Below are positions 23,733 through 35,462 of a stretch of 64,000 bases of DNA, piece after piece; position 1 is the stretch's first letter; each line of letters starts with the position of its first letter. The stretch covers positions 62,001-126,000 of the forward strand of contig SAUG01000033.1 in NCBI GenBank assembly GCA_011316305.1. The letters run 5' to 3'. The translations under genes were made by a program, and so were the position numbers. Origin of the DNA: Rusavskia elegans (taxonomy: Eukaryota; Ascomycota; Lecanoromycetes; Teloschistales; Teloschistaceae). A model generated the notes under the pieces. That model was not told the origin of the DNA, did not search any database, and worked only from the letters and a program-made list of their open reading frames with translations.

Positions 23733-25282
23733 TCATTCGCTAAACCGCCCCTCATCCTTCGCCTCCTCCCGCTCGCGTCCATAAAGCGCCTCTTCGCTAG
23801 AACTGATATCCCTCTCCAGCACCCCCATCACCTTCTCCCCACCCCCACTCCCTTCACTTTTCTTATTACCCCCTTCCAAATCTTTTGCCCACGGCGAATT
23901 ATACATTTTGTTCGCCGCGACGTATTTGATGGGGTTCTTCAAAATATTGGAGGTCGTGGTGGATGGTTTCGAAGGTTTGGGGGACATTCCTGTAGATTCG
24001 AGGAGGCGGGGGACGTAGATGGCCAGGAAGGGGCGGATGGCGGGGATGGAGACGCAGAGCTGCAGTTGTTTTGGTTAGTCGTCATGTCTGTCCGATGAGG
24101 TGCCCGCCTATTGGTTGTTGATGATGATGTTGAGAATATGATGATGGTGATTTGATCGACCTGGCCGAAGGTATCGAACATATCGCGCTGGTCCAAGACA
24201 ACATGGACAGTCGCGCGGAAAGGGGAAAAACGAAAGGTGGCTTACTATTCCCACATCCACCTGCACGGCACTCGCCACCCATAACGGCCAGCCATCCCAC
24301 GTCTCGTCGTAGCTATTCTTGAGCGCGAAATGGACGTAGTAGACTTGTACGATGCCGGCGATGCAGACGACGAAACCCATACCGAAAAGCGTGCTCACGG
24401 CTATTCGTTGCTTGGTTGAGAGCTGGAGGCTCATGACGAGGGGAACGGGGAGGAGGAGGATGGCGAAGTCCAGAACGACGGTGAGGATGCCGAAGGAAAG
24501 CATGTAGTTTCCTTCGTCGATGCAGTGGTGCGGGAATGTTGCTAGGGGTGTCCAGAAGGCGCGGAGTGGTCTGCGTGTTTACAGGAAACGGGGGTTAATA
24601 ACGAAAGTCCACTTGATCCACATGTATAGAAAGAATGTGGGGCGGGGGTTGAATTGATGTTGGAGATACTACTGACTGGCAAGCATTAATAGCAGAGATG
24701 AAATAAGCGATGAGCATCAAGAGCTGAAAGATGATGCCGCCCAGGATACAGTATTTGTACCATGACTGGTAGATGCCGCCGGCGGTCAGACGTTTGTAGA
24801 AACAGAGAAGAGAGATCTTGTTGAGAGTTGCGGCCCAGAAGAAGAGGATCTGAGCTGATAGACACAGTTTGTAGCCCGCAGGACCGTTTTCGGCGTGCAG
24901 ATCCCATGAGTGCCGGTTCCAACCATAGTTATTGTCGGCTATGAGGACGACGACCTTGAATGTGGAGTTTTGGTCAGATCAACAGAATGTGGCGTGTCTG
25001 TGGTAGACAAACCGTGAGTGCGAATGTTGGGACCTTGTGTTAAGGAGTTAGAGAAGTCAATAACGGGTAGGGGGAATTACGAACGAGGGAGGCACCTATG
25101 ACATAATCGTCGAGTCCGAAAGATCTCGTAATACGGATTCTCGTGTAGTAGCGAAGACCAACGACTATGAAGACAAGAACAATAAACACAATGTTAACAA
25201 CAGTCAAAGCCGGACCTCTTGTATCCGGATTGACATAATTAGGTTTAGGCCACGATGCAATGACTTCTTTTGTCGGATGCAT
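23733..25282 (-). CDS. PTH11-like seven-helix membrane protein (fungal rhodopsin/SAT4 family)
   Basis: Multi-exon gene on the minus strand starting at 25282 (MHPTKEVIASWPKP). Readable exons give VVNIVFIVLVFIVVGLRYYTR, then FGLDDYVIGASL, LCLSAQILFFWAATLNKISLL, YCILGGIIFQLLMLIAYFI, CQPLRAFW, ILTVVLDFAILLLPVPLVM, STLFGMGFVVCIAGIVQVYY and LCVSIPAIRPFLAIYVPRLL. This succession of hydrophobic helices, with the DDYV and CQPLxxFW signatures, is the plasma-membrane PTH11-like/rhodopsin-domain family found in many copies in filamentous ascomycetes. The cytoplasmic tail is Ser/Lys/Glu-rich. Introns lie near 25090-25050, 25010-24955, 24670-24575 and 24246-24061. The last could be one 186 bp intron or two introns around a 27 nt exon. 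A ligand cannot be inferred. Confidence 0.8.
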
Positions 25283-25846
25283 GTCGACAAGAGCAAGACG
25301 AAAGTGCTAAAGATAGACAGGTATGTAGGTAGCAGTAGCGGAGGATATGATGCGGGAAACAAGCATAAGAGATTGGAGAATATATGTATGAACTACCGCA
25401 GCGCCAAGCGGAAAGTGTTGCACGAGCCCAACGCAGAGAGAAAAGCCATGAAGTCGAGACAGGAGACTAGCGCTCGAGTTTTGTTTTGATGGCTTCATGT
25501 TCCGAGGGTTGGAACTTGGAAAGGAGAAAGGGAACTCGCGGTTGGGGTCCGCCCCCTAACTAGTTTACCACGGCGGATTGTGGCCTGTGGAAAGCCCAAG
25601 CCTCTGGCTTACTTTCCGCCATGGGTGTTGTAGAGGCTGCTCGCATGATACATCTCGAGTCGCATACGACCGTACAACATGTGGGGATAACCTTGCTCAC
25701 CGGGAGAGAGATGATACGAACTAGCGGTACGCTGTACGAGAAAGAGTCGCACAAAAGAGTTTCCGAGTGAGGTATGATGGCGGACGATTCCACCGGTAAA
25801 GAAAAGCGTCGAGGCTTAGCTTAATAACAAACAGTGGCGTTTCTTT
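25283..25846. other. Intergenic region next to inverted-repeat element
   Basis: No gene is recognised. The PTH11-like promoter is presumably at its left end. The word GGTAAAGAA at 25795-25803 is repeated in inverted form beside the right inverted repeat at 26270-26278, hinting that the element's terminal repeats once extended further. Confidence 0.4.
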
Positions 25847-26268
25847 AGGGTTTCCCTCGCGGCACCCACCCCCGGGTGCCACGATGGGTAGGGTTAGCCC
25901 TACTCCGCATGTATTTCCCTCCACCATCACTATGGATCTAGAGCTACTACCACCATTGCTCGATAGGCAGCTTGTAGGGCAGGTCAATGAGCAGCTTGAA
26001 GGTCTCGAGCATCCCAGGGAGGTAGTGGAGCTGAGTAGTAGTGGCGATTGACCTTGTGCAATAATGCTACGCGCAAGCTGAACGCTTAAACAGCTCAGAA
26101 TTGAACACTTATAACGTTCAAATAAATGCGCGAATCAGAATACAGATAAATCAAGTAAACAGGCAGGCTCGCAGGCATAAGGGGGGGGTTCCAGGCGGAG
26201 CTGCATGCGGAGTAGGGCTAACCCTACCCATAGTGGCACCCGGGGGTGGGTGCCGCGAGGGAAACCCT
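25847..26268. mobile_element. Inverted-repeat element with 65 bp arms
   Basis: Arms 25847-25911 and 26204-26268 are reverse complements over 65 bp with one mismatch. Each arm contains two consecutive palindromes: GGCACCC/GGGTGCC around ACCCCC, and GTAGGG/CCCTAC around TTAG. The hexamer TTCTTT lies immediately outside both ends (25841-25846 and 26269-26274), possibly a target-site duplication. The ~290 bp interior has only a 39-codon frame starting MDLELLPPLLDRQLV, with no recognised domain. It is best read as a non-autonomous or internally deleted DNA transposon with terminal inverted repeats. Confidence 0.65.
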
Positions 26269-26280
26269 TTCTTTACCTTT

Positions 26281-27287
26281 AGTTTATTTAGTTATTTGTT
26301 TTGGCTTTGGTGCCCGGTAAACCAGTGGTTCGGTAAGCAAATTAAGCGTTGGTATACTAATATTAAATATACGGTAGCAAGACCTATATTCTAGTTTAGG
26401 TAATATAAATAACGGTTTTATAGAATTTTAATTTAAATTTACTTAGTAATATAATATATCTTTCTACCGATAATTTAACGTAGAAATTTTTATAGATAAA
26501 TATACCTCGTAGTTATCGCTTTTTCTTCTTTTACCAGTAATATAAGCTCTTCGCAAATACTATAATTTACTAAAACCCTTTACGTACGTATATATTCCCG
26601 TAATAGCTATATTATAGCTAAACTAGACGGTAGTATCTTTCTATATCTATAATAACTATATCTACCCGTACAGTCGTCGATTATTTTATTATAGCTAGAG
26701 CAATCTATTCCGACTTCGATAAAGATCTTTTCTTTACCGCTTTTAAAATACGCTATCCGACTTTTCTATCTCCTTTTAACCTAATCGATCGGGTAAAGCT
26801 TTTAATTATAGTAGCTAGCGTACTGGTAGGTAACCTTATAGCTAGCGACCCTTTTAAAACTATACAGGCTAAAGAGTACTTTAATAGTTTAACGGAACGT
26901 TTAGGTACAGGTTATATAATAAGTATAGCCGAGGCGACAGATATAGATAATTACTTCGCAGTATAGTAGATAGATATAGCGGAAAAATTAGAAGCTGATA
27001 ATTATATATAACGTCGAGGAAGGAATATATAGTATTTAAACTGGACCGAAGACTGCGAGTAACGGAATTGTATTTATATAGTAGAAGATTCGTAATCGAA
27101 TAAAAAAAGAAATAGTTAAATAGAAGTAATTGACTGCGCTATAAACCTTGCCTGACGAATATACCTTTAGCTATAAAAATTTCTTTATACGTAAAATATA
27201 ACAATCGTTGCCGTATATAATATTGATAGAACATATATATATATATAAAAACTCAATATAACCCCAGACAGGAGCCCTCCAGGGGAG
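26281..27287. repeat. AT-rich, RIP-like transposon relic
   Basis: About 1 kb of strongly AT-rich sequence dominated by TpA, with very few CpA or TpG dinucleotides and stop codons in most frames. This is the expected outcome of repeat-induced point mutation on a formerly repeated element. One frame near 26740-26965 is open for ~75 codons, but I recognise no domain in it. The island is flanked by a 13 bp direct repeat CTTTACCTTTAGT (26271-26283 and 27288-27300). A short (AT)n run lies near 27232-27246. Confidence 0.7.
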
Positions 27288-27300
27288 CTTTACCTTTAGT

Positions 27301-28738
27301 AAACTGTGAGTGGTTGATTAAACATTACGCAAGTCCGACTGAGTAGCGTGTCCCCAGCTCTTTTGTTCATCGTCCCTCCTTCGATGTGTCTGGAGCACAC
27401 CAATCAACCGTCCGGGTTCGAAAGCCTTCTTCGAATCGAAACTTGGAGTTCTCGTATGAGAGTCAAGGATGAAGCTGGACCAGTGAGAAAATCTTGGCTG
27501 GAGCGAAAAGAGACGTGTAGGGCAGGTATTTCGATACCTCCTAGAGTCCTAGGTCCGATCTTTTGCCTGCTAGTGGCTAGCCCGACGGCAGAGGACACCG
27601 CTAGGGTTCCAGTAATTCCGCGCAAAGGAGTATATGCGGACGAATGAGAGACGTGGATGTCACACGCCAAACCCCACAGAACGGAACCGTGTGCCATGTT
27701 GTGTCTTAGAACCTGGTTAACAGTAGGACTAGAGAAACCACCAACTCGACAGCCACCGCCCTCGCTTTCATTGTCCCTAATTACTACCACTATTTCGCGC
27801 TTCTGTTGTCGGACGAATCTTCGAAAGGGTGGTACGCAGTAAGTACCCCGTATCGACTACGGATGTATCCATGATCGGGTTACCGTGATACTGGACGGCA
27901 GTCGAATACCTTCTTCTCACGGTCACGAAACCGCTTCTGATGTTGCTCAAATCAAGAAATCAGTCAGAGCATCGACTGCAGAGGCATTCCCATTTTCGCT
28001 AGGAAGATGCCGCAATCTCCCTGCCTACCTTGGTTCAAAAGGATGTCTTGCCTCAAATTGTTTATCCTTTGGAGTAGAAACTTTCGGTTTGGCATTCATT
28101 CTATAACGTATTGACGCTTTGTCGTTGGGTGGAAAGCGAGATTTTTACAATGGTCTTTGCTTCTGGGAATAATCCAAGCAAGACACCGCGGCTGATGAAA
28201 ACTAGCACCGTAATAATAATGTCAAGCGTGTCTTGCACCCTCGTTTTCACGGCAGTAGTGTTCTTTATTCGTGGCTGGGCAGCCTGCGTGCTCTAGTCAC
28301 ATAAATATGGAAGGACCGCAACTAATTGAATATGCAATCGTACCATAAAGCCAGTTACGTCCCATTATTCGCTCTCTTGGATGGATTAGTCATCGGCAGT
28401 GGGTTCCAGTAGGCATCCAGGTATTTATGGCTCATGGCTTGCGTATTGTCATACCGAGGAGAACATCGATGTTTACCCAAAGACTGCGGAAAAGTGGCCA
28501 TGGCGTGATGACGTTTGTCTAGTCATCATGCATGGCAGGTGGTATTGGCTACTATCATTGTTGTTCGGAGTCTTGCCCGCCCGCGATGATGATTCGATGT
28601 GGCATGCGTGGGTGAATATGGCGCCTAATCCTCCGCTGCCATCAACCAACAAACATAGAAATCGATACCGCCATGAAATCCCGTCTTCCCCTATCTCCTT
28701 ATGGCATCCATACCGCCTCGCGCCATCATAGCCTGGAA
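27301..28738. other. Gene-free stretch
   Basis: About 1.4 kb of ordinary base composition in which I recognise no gene, RNA or repeat. Open frames on both strands are short and overlap one another without family motifs. Confidence 0.4.
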
Positions 28739-30653
28739 TTACAGAATAGGATGGAACCAATTAAACTTCCCATACGGATCCCATTGCTTTTTCAACTTCC
28801 TCAGTTTTTGTATCCTCCATTCCTCATACCCGTACAACTGCTCCAACGTCTCGTCTCCGTAGGCGTAGTTGACGTAGGTATTGAGCGGACGGCCGGGTGC
28901 GTCGCCAGCGTGGGAGAGGGAGCTAATTTGATGCCCGTAGAGAGGGGCCATGTCGTCGGAGTGGGGTGAGGGTGGGTAGGTTGCTTGGAAGGCGCTTGGA
29001 GTATGTTAGCCTGATGTCAAAGAATTGATCTCCGTGTGTCGGATGATAGAGATATCCCGTAGAGTGGTTAATCGATTGGATTTTCGATCGCTTGGGATCG
29101 AGGTAACGATCTGTCGAGCTCTCGATTCGAGGGACTGTTCTGTGCCTTGGACTGGGGACTGAGAGACATGACTTACACCAATAGATTATCACCCCGATGT
29201 GCATACGCCGTTTTCGCTCCGTCAATCGCTTGCACTCCTTGCATGGGATATCCCTCAAATTGCACGACCGAGCCCTTGAATTCCGGGTGTTTGGTGATGA
29301 GATCGGAGTAGAGGTCCCAGATCTGGTGGGTGGCGGTGAGGTTGAACTGTTGGATACCAACGGGGAAGCTTGCATGACTCATGCCGGATTGGCAGACTGG
29401 ACTTTTGATACCGATTCCAACGGCTTCCGCGAGGTTGGCGTAAGTAGTTGTTTGGTTGTTGATGAGGATGGGGTTGAGGTTAAGGAATGGTTGGGTGTAG
29501 CGGAGGGCGGATGATGAGGGTCCTGCGTACCACATGGAGACGATGATGACGGGCTGTCAGTGCCATGTCAGCCAGCATTCTTTCGACTGACCAGCTGGTT
29601 GGTTGGCGGAACGTCGGAGACGGTGAATGGGAAATCGTTATGGACCACCTACTTTATTGCTAACGCCGGGATTAATTGCAAACACAGTGTATGTGGTGAG
29701 CTCCTTCGGCTGTTTGCCGTTGTTGTTGAGCTTGTTGAGCTCCGTAAAGACGGCATCGAGTTTGTCGTGGGTGTATTGGTAGCTGGCAGCGTACCAAGTT
29801 GGGATGCTGTCATAGATCTTGTATACGTAGCTCGTCACAATGCCGAAATTGTGGCCTGCACCTCGCATTGCCCAGAACAGGTCCGCATTCTGTCGACCGT
29901 TTGCTGTCACGATCGAACCGTCCGCGGTCACGATGGTCATCTCCAGGAAATTATCGGCGACGAGGCCGTAGAGGCCCTGATACATACCCATACCACCGCC
30001 GAGACCGGCTCCCACTATGCCGACACATGTGACGGCACTTGTTGCTGGAATTGACAATCAACTAGACTACAAGACTTATTGATGACGGAGCGATTTACCT
30101 GCAACCTTTCCTTTTTTAGCAAGAGTCTTGATCAACGGGTCAGCGTAAACGCCACCACCGAGTACTGCGGATTGGCCGTCGGAGGCAATGGTGATGCTGT
30201 CAAGGTTACGGACGTGAATACTGATGCCATGACGAAGCTTATTCAGATCGATGCTTGAGCCGTGTCCACGGTTGACAGCAAAGAAAGGGAATTTATTTCT
30301 ATTCGCGTATCTGACCCATTTCGGGATATCAGCATCGTGTTCGATTCTGCAGTGTGACGGTAGCTGACGGTTGCGGCGACATCCTCGTCGTTGGTTGGTA
30401 CGACCACGGCTGCAAAGTTGGGGTGCATCGCTCCATTCCATCTTGTGGTTGCATCGCTGTAAGAAGCATTGCCAGGTAGATAGATTTTGGCTGCTCGGGA
30501 CAGCTGGCTGCCCAACTCGTGTTGGATTCGGTTCAGGCCCGGTACTGTAGGTTTGAGATATGCAGGTACCCGTACCGAGGCATTGTTTTGAGCGTAAGCA
30601 ATACGAGCCGAAAGGCTCAAGGCGAGAAGGATGGCCGACAGAAAAGTGTACAT
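28739..30653 (-). CDS. Secreted FAD-linked oxidase (berberine-bridge-enzyme type), one splice donor apparently lost
   Basis: Five exons on the minus strand, about 500 residues. The start at 30653 gives a signal peptide (MYTFLSAILLALSLSARIAYA). The FAD_binding_4 domain includes NRGHGSSIDL, whose His is the usual site of 8-alpha flavinylation, and GIVGAGLGGGMGMYQGLYG. The BBE C-terminus reads YVNYAYGDETLEQLYGYEEW ... WDPYGKFNWFHP. Introns 2-4 splice cleanly with GT-AG borders. Intron 1 does not: exon 1 (ending AATV) and exon 2 (YANRNKFPFF) join in frame only if the 53 bp intron 30363-30311 begins with CT instead of GT. Either the donor has mutated (G to C at 30363 on the minus strand) or there is an error. 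The enzyme would oxidise small extracellular or secondary-metabolite substrates; the actual substrate is unknown. Confidence 0.75.
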
Positions 30654-32951
30654 CGTGGGGCCCAATTGGAAGTAAAGTATGCTAGATGTTGCGAATTCGG
30701 AAGAGAAAAAACTCGGCAGGTTAATGAGAGAAGTGGGAGCACAGATATTGCTTTGGCCGATGCACATTTCCGAGGAAAGAAGAAATATTGGAATTCATTC
30801 ACCATGTAGGCATACAACATAGTGAAGCTATCTTACCAAGAGATATCGCACGAAGAATGGGACTTCACAATACCAACAATCAACATGCTGAGATAAGTAA
30901 GATTCACAGAAGATCAACACGCGATCAAGCGCAAAAGACGAGTGAGGAGACCCAAATTTCGATGGTACAATCCTTCACTTTTGGCGGTCTGATTTCTACA
31001 GAAATCATCGGGCTTCGAAAGCGAAGGTGTCCGGCTGAAGGCTCCCTCACATTACTCTCATCCTGATGTAAGAGTCTCCAATCGTTGATATCCAGGTCCA
31101 CGGAAAGAGATGCAAACATAGTTGTTTCCCAATTGAGGGGATTTTGTCTCGGGGATTACCGAGCATTTCCCTCGGATGTCACCAGGATTGCTGCGCATTA
31201 ACTTGTACAACGTGTGCCCTCCGGAAAGCATGTTGGAAGTTGCCTTTTTAGGGAGATCTGAGTGGGCGACACCCTGGAAGCTCACAAGGCCTGTTGAAGC
31301 TTGCAAAGACCCATGCCAAACGTCGCTGTTTGTATCGACGAAATTTGGCACGACTATGGAGCGGACAAGTTCCGATTTCCTGACGGCGGAAGGCAGGCTT
31401 GAGGGTTGTTGATACCATAGATGTTCGTAATGCAGGTGAATTACGAGTAAGCGATGTATCGTCCGTTTCTCTCCTATGTCCCCCATTGGCCAATAATGAC
31501 GAGATGGTCGTCTGCAGGTCGTCCAGTGGAGCGGTTAATTATAGGCAGCTACTGCAAGGGACATGGCAACAGCAGGGGTGAAGCTCTGTGTCATACATAC
31601 TTGGTAGTGCAGGTCTTCCGAAACTTGATCCTACCACAAACCTATAGTGTATGCTTTGAGAGGCAAAACCTAATCGGCGAGACGTCGTTTAGTATGTGAT
31701 ACGGCTGGGTGGAGTGTCCATCGGTGGCCTAGGTTGTGCTCGTCGTCTTCGACAAGATGTTCGTCTGATTCGGACAGGGTAGTCCTTGGCAGGGGGGAGA
31801 CGTCATTGTCCGGAAGGCTTATTGCACGACTAAGGGTACTTTCGGCTGTGGTTGCCTCATGGTTAAGGTCTCTTGGCAACCATTCCCAATGTGGTCCGAT
31901 TGCATCCGACGACACGAGACAGGCCTTGGCAGGCTAACAGCCGCCCTCACCATCTGATATTCTGATTTGCTCGAAGCCGGCTGTTTAGCGACAACCCCCC
32001 GCACTAAGAAGCGCTTACACATGCGCACCACTTGATGACATCTAGAGAAGCTCGCCAGATGCGACACACGCAGCCCAAGGCTTGTTGTAAGCGTTTTCGG
32101 GAAAAGCCTCTACACTTACCCCCTTAGAGCAAATCCAACCCACAGTTTACATTGGACATGGTCTTCGAAGTCTAAAGTCTGGCTCCCGGATGCTGGTAGC
32201 CGCATCGATATGCACGCCAAGGTGCCCAACGTCATTGATTCGAGGAACTTAGGTTCCTCGAGCACCTCTTTGAAACGATTATCCACAGCTTCCGTAATTT
32301 CAGTGTACACACGTTGACAAATGCCTTGTCAATGAGTTCGCCGTCTTGCCGTCATCATCCGAGCCAGCTGGCCCAGAGGGGAAAATATAGTAATCCAATG
32401 TACGAACTCAGATCCCTATCGGAGCATTTACTTCTTCTTTTGCTGGCGTAGGGGGCAACACCGTCGGTCTACCCTGCTTTTCAGATCCGTGATTGCCCAC
32501 TGATGGTGTTCTCTTTTGACCCCATTCCTTCGTGCATCATCCTCGGGACTATATAAAGATCCATCTCTGCTTCTTGTCCCATCATTCTTAACCAGTCACT
32601 CTTTCCCGTCGTCTACTTCGAATCTGGCCATTCATTCGCTTTCCGCCCAATCCATCGACCGCAGATCAGGCTTAATCCATCCACTGTGTAACATCGCACT
32701 CTTTCGGTCTCCCAAACCATCCATCTTGTGTCGCCTGCAGTCCCCACTATGGGATCCACCGTGGCAGCCATCCTGCAAAGCATCTCACTCGGTCGGTATC
32801 CATCTCTCCGGATCCAATTGTGTATCGACGTCATGTCTTCCCTAAAGATGATCTCGAGGTCGTGTGATCTTCAGTCTTTTATTTCTCATTGCCATGTTCG
32901 AAGTCATTAGCTGACCAACCTCAGTGACAAATCTTCAGCAGACCGCGACAA
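30654..32951. other. Long intergenic region upstream of the multicopper oxidase
   Basis: 2.3 kb without a recognised gene. It contains the promoter of the FAD oxidase at its left end and the TATA-containing leader of the multicopper oxidase at its right end. An uncharacterised 64-codon frame on the minus strand (32116-32310) has no family features. Confidence 0.4.
32550..32557 (+). promoter_or_regulatory. TATA box candidate for the multicopper oxidase
   Basis: TATATAAA, followed by a pyrimidine-rich leader that runs to about 32750. If functional, transcription would start near 32580, leaving up to 370 nt of leader before the start used here and room for an upstream exon. Confidence 0.4.
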
Positions 32952-35462
32952 ATGGTGACGCCGTCCTTCGTGCTTTCACCCAGGAGCATGCAGCTGACTC
33001 AAGCAGGACTTTCGAACCTCGGGACGTTCAAGGCTCCCACATTTCCCGACTCCTTGTCAGGGGTGAGCCGCTTTAAAACAGATTGTAGACGTCCACGACT
33101 AACAGAGAAAAGCCTCTCCAAAACGGATTTCCTTGGGGACCAAGAACAGCAGCGAGGACCAACCCATATGAAAATTCGCCAAACACCGGTAGGTTTCTCC
33201 TTCAAACCCCGTTTGCGTCGCTTCTTCTCTAGAAGTCGCCGCTCTATAGCATGAATCACACTTACCCTTCCCAGGTGTGGTCCGTTCCTACGATCTCACC
33301 ATCTCACGTGGATACATCGCTCCCGACGGCGTGAACAAAAGCGTCATTCTAATCAATAATCAGTTTCCAGGCGTGAGCCAATCTCATCCATCACATGACA
33401 CCTGCTGACCGCTATTTAGCCAACTCTGGAAGCAAATTGGGTGATTATTCTGGCCTCTGTCGACTGTTTCTAGTCGAAGCTGACATGACAAAGGGAGACA
33501 CTTTCTCGGTTACTGTCAATAATCAGATTACGGGACCCAAGGAAGGTACTGCTTTACATTGGTAAGTCTGATGATCTTGAATAGAAAGCCATAGCTAACT
33601 CATGTTCGAAGGCATGGGTAGGACTCTTCCACTCTTGCTGAATTGTCGACTCATCTTGACAGTCTCTTGCAACGGGATTCCCCATGGTACGACGGAGTTC
33701 CATCAGTCCAGCAATGCCCGATTGCTCCTGGGAAGTCTCTTCGATACACGTTCAAGGCAGATCTATTCGGTACTTCATGGTATCACAGTCATTACAGCGC
33801 CCAGTATGCAGGTGGTGCCTTTGGTGGTGAGTACTTCCATGCTAAATGGGACTCATAGACTAACGATAGCCAGCAATGATCATACATGGACCCCACGAGA
33901 ACATCTTCTACGACGTCGACGTCGGACCCGTTCTTTTGTACGTCGACTATTGCTGTTTCCTTTCACTTTGCGATGTATTGGTGGGCGATCCTCGGGGTGA
34001 TCGTGTCGGCTAAAGGAACCCGTGCAAATTCAGAACCGATTGGTACCATAAAGAATATTTTGAGTTGGTCAAGCAGGTCGTTTCAACAGTAAGAAAATCC
34101 CAAAGTAGTCACAGCCGGCTGTATTGACGTTCCGGCAAGAAACGTGGGCCCCCTCCGTTCTCCGACAATAATCTGATCAACGGAAAGATGGATTATGACT
34201 GCAAGAGTATACCAGCTGGTGGTCCCGCTTGTGAGCTCATTCGAAGCTCATTCCTTGAAACGTTGAATAACATCTCTCAGGTACTCCGAATGCCGGCATC
34301 TCCAAATTCAATTTCACTAGCGGCAAGACTCACCGCTTGAGGCTGATCAACGCCGGCGCAGAAGGTATCCAGCGCTTCTCGATCGATAATCATACAATGA
34401 AGGTTATCGCACAAGACTATGTCCCGGTCCGTCCGTTTGACACCAAGGTTGTCACTCTAGGGGTAAGCTTCTCACTGCTTATTCGCACACTGTTACATCC
34501 ATCCGGCAACAAAGTCCCAGCCTGGCTAATATTCTCACGCTCCTCACATTCACGAAACCTGATGTTGTTCATAGATTGGTCAACGTACCGATGTCCTAGT
34601 CAAAGCAAACCTGCCGTCCGATTCTGCGGTCTTTATGCGCTCCAACATCCCAAAAAGATGCTCCGCCGCCACCCAACCACTCGCATTAGCCGCAATCTAC
34701 TACGAGAAAGCAAATAGAACCGAAACCCCAAAGTCGACTCCCCAAACATATGATGACAGCAAATGTGGCAACGTGAGTAACATCCACATCTTTCATCACC
34801 GCCGTCCCCTAATGCGATAACACCAGGACGATCTCACCATCACCAAACCCCTCTTCCCCTTCCCCGCCCTCCCCAACGCCGCAACAACCCTAAACCTCGA
34901 CATCACCTTCGGCCCCAACGCCACAGGCTTCAACCTCTGGTACATGAACAACGTCTCTTTCCGCGCCAATTTCGACGCCCCCATCTTCCTCCTCGCCGCC
35001 GCAGGAAACACCTCCTACCCCTTCTCTCCCCAATGGGCCGTCAACAACTTCGGCAGCAACTCCTCCGTCCGCCTCATCATCCGCAACCGCCACCCCGCAA
35101 ACCACCCCATGCATCTCCACGGCCACAATTTCTTCGTCCTAGCCGAAGGTCAAGGAGAATGGGACGGGAAAATAACAAATTACCCCTCTACCACGCGCCG
35201 GGATGTGCAAATCGTGCAGGGTTCGAAAGATAAGGATACGCCGGGGTATCTTGTGCTGCAGTATGATACGGATAATCCTGGCGTGTGGCCGTTTCATTGC
35301 CATATTGCGTGGCATGTTAGTGCGGGGCTGTATGTTAATTTGATGGAGCAGCCGGAGTTGATCAAGAGGAAGAGTGTGCCGCAGACGATTGTGCAGACCT
35401 GTAGGGATTGGAGTGAGCATTCAGGGAGAGAGGTTGTGGAGCAGATTGATTCGGGGCTTTGA
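32952..35462 (+). CDS. Multicopper oxidase (ascomycete laccase family), 13 exons
   Basis: Exons: 32952-33055, 33106-33188, 33275-33372, 33420-33440, 33494-33561, 33612-33617, 33663-33826, 33874-33937, 34034-34088, 34140-34230, 34281-34462, 34575-34772 and 34827-35462. They sum to 1770 nt (589 residues). Laccase features in order are [36 protein letters not shown], the copper motifs [23 protein letters not shown] and [15 protein letters not shown], and a Cys-containing tail. Cu-ligand His residues of all four motifs are present, so the enzyme should bind the type 1/2/3 copper set. The 6 nt exon 33612-33617 encodes the second His of HWHG. No N-terminal signal peptide is visible from 32952, so an upstream exon may be missing from this model or the protein may be intracellular. 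The 12 introns are unusually many for this family. Confidence 0.85.

Noticed and set aside
25847..26268. Helitron terminus
   Set aside because: A hairpin near an end is suggestive, but the long symmetrical inverted arms and flanking hexamer do not fit Helitron ends (5' TC, 3' CTRR).
26740..26965. 75-codon open frame inside the AT-rich island as a gene
   Set aside because: Surrounded by RIP-like sequence with stops on both sides and no recognised domain. Treated as part of the relic.
27404..27790. 128-codon minus-strand ORF in the gene-free stretch
   Set aside because: No family motifs; overlaps an equally long plus-strand ORF. Most likely chance.
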